DNA from: Gammaproteobacteria bacterium
Lineage (GTDB): Bacteria > Pseudomonadota > Gammaproteobacteria > GCA-001735895
NCBI GenBank assembly: GCA_030066085.1
Contig: JASJCI010000025.1
Coordinates: forward strand, 62,001 to 126,000
Length of the DNA stretch: 64,000 nucleotides
Direction: 5' to 3'
Shown piece by piece: positions 63,097 through 64,000 of the stretch (its first letter is position 1; each line of letters opens with the position of its first letter). A program made the position numbers and the translations under genes. The notes beneath the pieces are model-generated. The model was not told where the DNA came from and searched no databases. It saw nothing but the letters and a program-made list of their open reading frames with translations.

Positions 63097-63125
63097 AAAA
63101 AAGCCGGGGCGCTGGGCCCCGGCTT
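63097..63125 (-). terminator. Intrinsic terminator/attenuator between potF and potG
   Basis: Minus strand GCCGGGG-CCCAGCG-CCCCGGC followed by TTTTTT, inside the pot operon. Confidence 0.82.
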
Positions 63126-63137
63126 TCGTTTTTTGTT

Positions 63138-64000
63138 CTAGTTACCGGCCTTGAAGTTGGTCCAGGTCCGGGTCCGCAGGCGTTCCAGCTTGGGCTTCAC
63201 CGGCGTCATCGTGTACATGGTCGATATGTCCGCCGGGGTCGGGAAAGCCGCCGGGCTGGTAATTACCGCCTCGTCCACCATGCCCTGGTCCACGGCGGTC
63301 TTGTTCGCGGTTGCGTACCAGGTGAAGTTACTGTCGGCCGCGCCGACTTCCGGGCGCATCATGTAGTCGAGGAACAGGTGCGCGTTCTCGATGTTCTTGG
63401 CGTCTTTCGGGATGACCCAGCCATCGATCCACAGCTGCGGCTTGGCCGGCAAAAAGAAATCGAGCTTGACCCCGGTGTCGGCATCCTCGGCGCCCGACAT
63501 CGCCAGCAGTCCGTCCGGGCCCCAGGTCACGGCGACGCAGAACTCCTTCTGCGGCATCCGCTGGTAGGCGTAGTTGTCGAAAGTCTTGATGTAGGGACGC
63601 ACCTTGAGCAGCATTTCCTCGACCTTCGCGTAGTCGGCCCGGTTGGTCGAGTCCGGCTTCAGCCCCATGTGGCCGAGCGCCATCGGGATAATGTCCAGCG
63701 GTGAATCGAGGAAGGCCACGCCACACTTGGCCAGCTCTTTCATGTGCTTGGGATCGAAAATCATGTCAACCGAACCGATCGGCGCATCGGGATAGGTTTC
63801 GAGCACCAGTTCCTTGTTGTAGGTTACGCCATGGCTCCCCCACATGTACGGTACGATGTAGTTGTGTCCCGGATCCCAGTTCTGGCCCAGTTGCGCCATA
63901 ACGTCGGGGCTCATGTGCTTCATGTTGGGCAGCTTGGTGCGGTCGATTTTCTGCAGGATGTTGCCCTGGAGCAGGCGCGCAACCATTTGCGACGAATGCG
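63138..64000 (-). CDS. potF: Polyamine ABC transporter substrate-binding protein (5' end beyond window)
   Basis: YNKELVLETYPDAPIGSVDMIFDPKHMKEL; PKDAKNIENAHLFLDYMMRPEV; open at the window edge. Confidence 0.92.
   Translation of the reverse strand, partial: HSSQMVARLLQGNILQKIDRTKLPNMKHMSPDVMAQLGQNWDPGHNYIVPYMWGSHGVTYNKELVLETYPDAPIGSVDMIFDPKHMKELAKCGVAFLDSPLDIIPMALGHMGLKPDSTNRADYAKVEEMLLKVRPYIKTFDNYAYQRMPQKEFCVAVTWGPDGLLAMSGAEDADTGVKLDFFLPAKPQLWIDGWVIPKDAKNIENAHLFLDYMMRPEVGAADSNFTWYATANKTAVDQGMVDEAVITSPAAFPTPADISTMYTMTPVKPKLERLRTRTWTNFKAGN

Overview
The window is a GC-rich, gene-dense stretch of chromosome, gammaproteobacterial by gene content and order. I recognise no phage, transposase, CRISPR array or rRNA. 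It holds about 65 credible CDSs, one tRNA-Arg(CCG) and several rho-independent terminators. Housekeeping blocks are aroE-hemB, hemW-rdgB-rph-yicC, radC/coaBC-argB/pyrE/xthA, hemL, mpl, glyQS-gmhB-plsC, and yifB/ubiK/glnB-amt. The last ~12 kb is a polyamine/agmatine locus: puuA-, puuB- and spuC-like genes, aguA, aguB, an aguR-like TetR gene, a DDAH-like gene and potFGHI. The observations most worth following up are: (1) a candidate unannotated sRNA at ~44460-44588, divergent from a MocR-type regulator, with an 11-bp stem displaying a CCUUCCUCCUCCUCCUCA loop followed by a strong terminator; (2) a secreted Met/aromatic-rich protein built from ten ~13-residue [D/N]P-x-x-Y repeats (47410-48093), co-oriented with a DUF2892 gene; (3) four exact TTATNCACA DnaA boxes within ~210 bp of an AT-rich gap at 13.1-13.4 kb; (4) a thioredoxin/DsbA-like-REC-degenerate GGDEF fusion; (5) a truncated HlyD-like protein beside DUF3302; (6) a YbjQ-YbjQ-M48 protease operon; (7) a duplicated-domain secreted protein; (8) three convergent-intergenic repeat elements, including a nested ~330-bp inverted repeat. 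All functional assignments come from reading the sequence and from memory of families; no searches were run.
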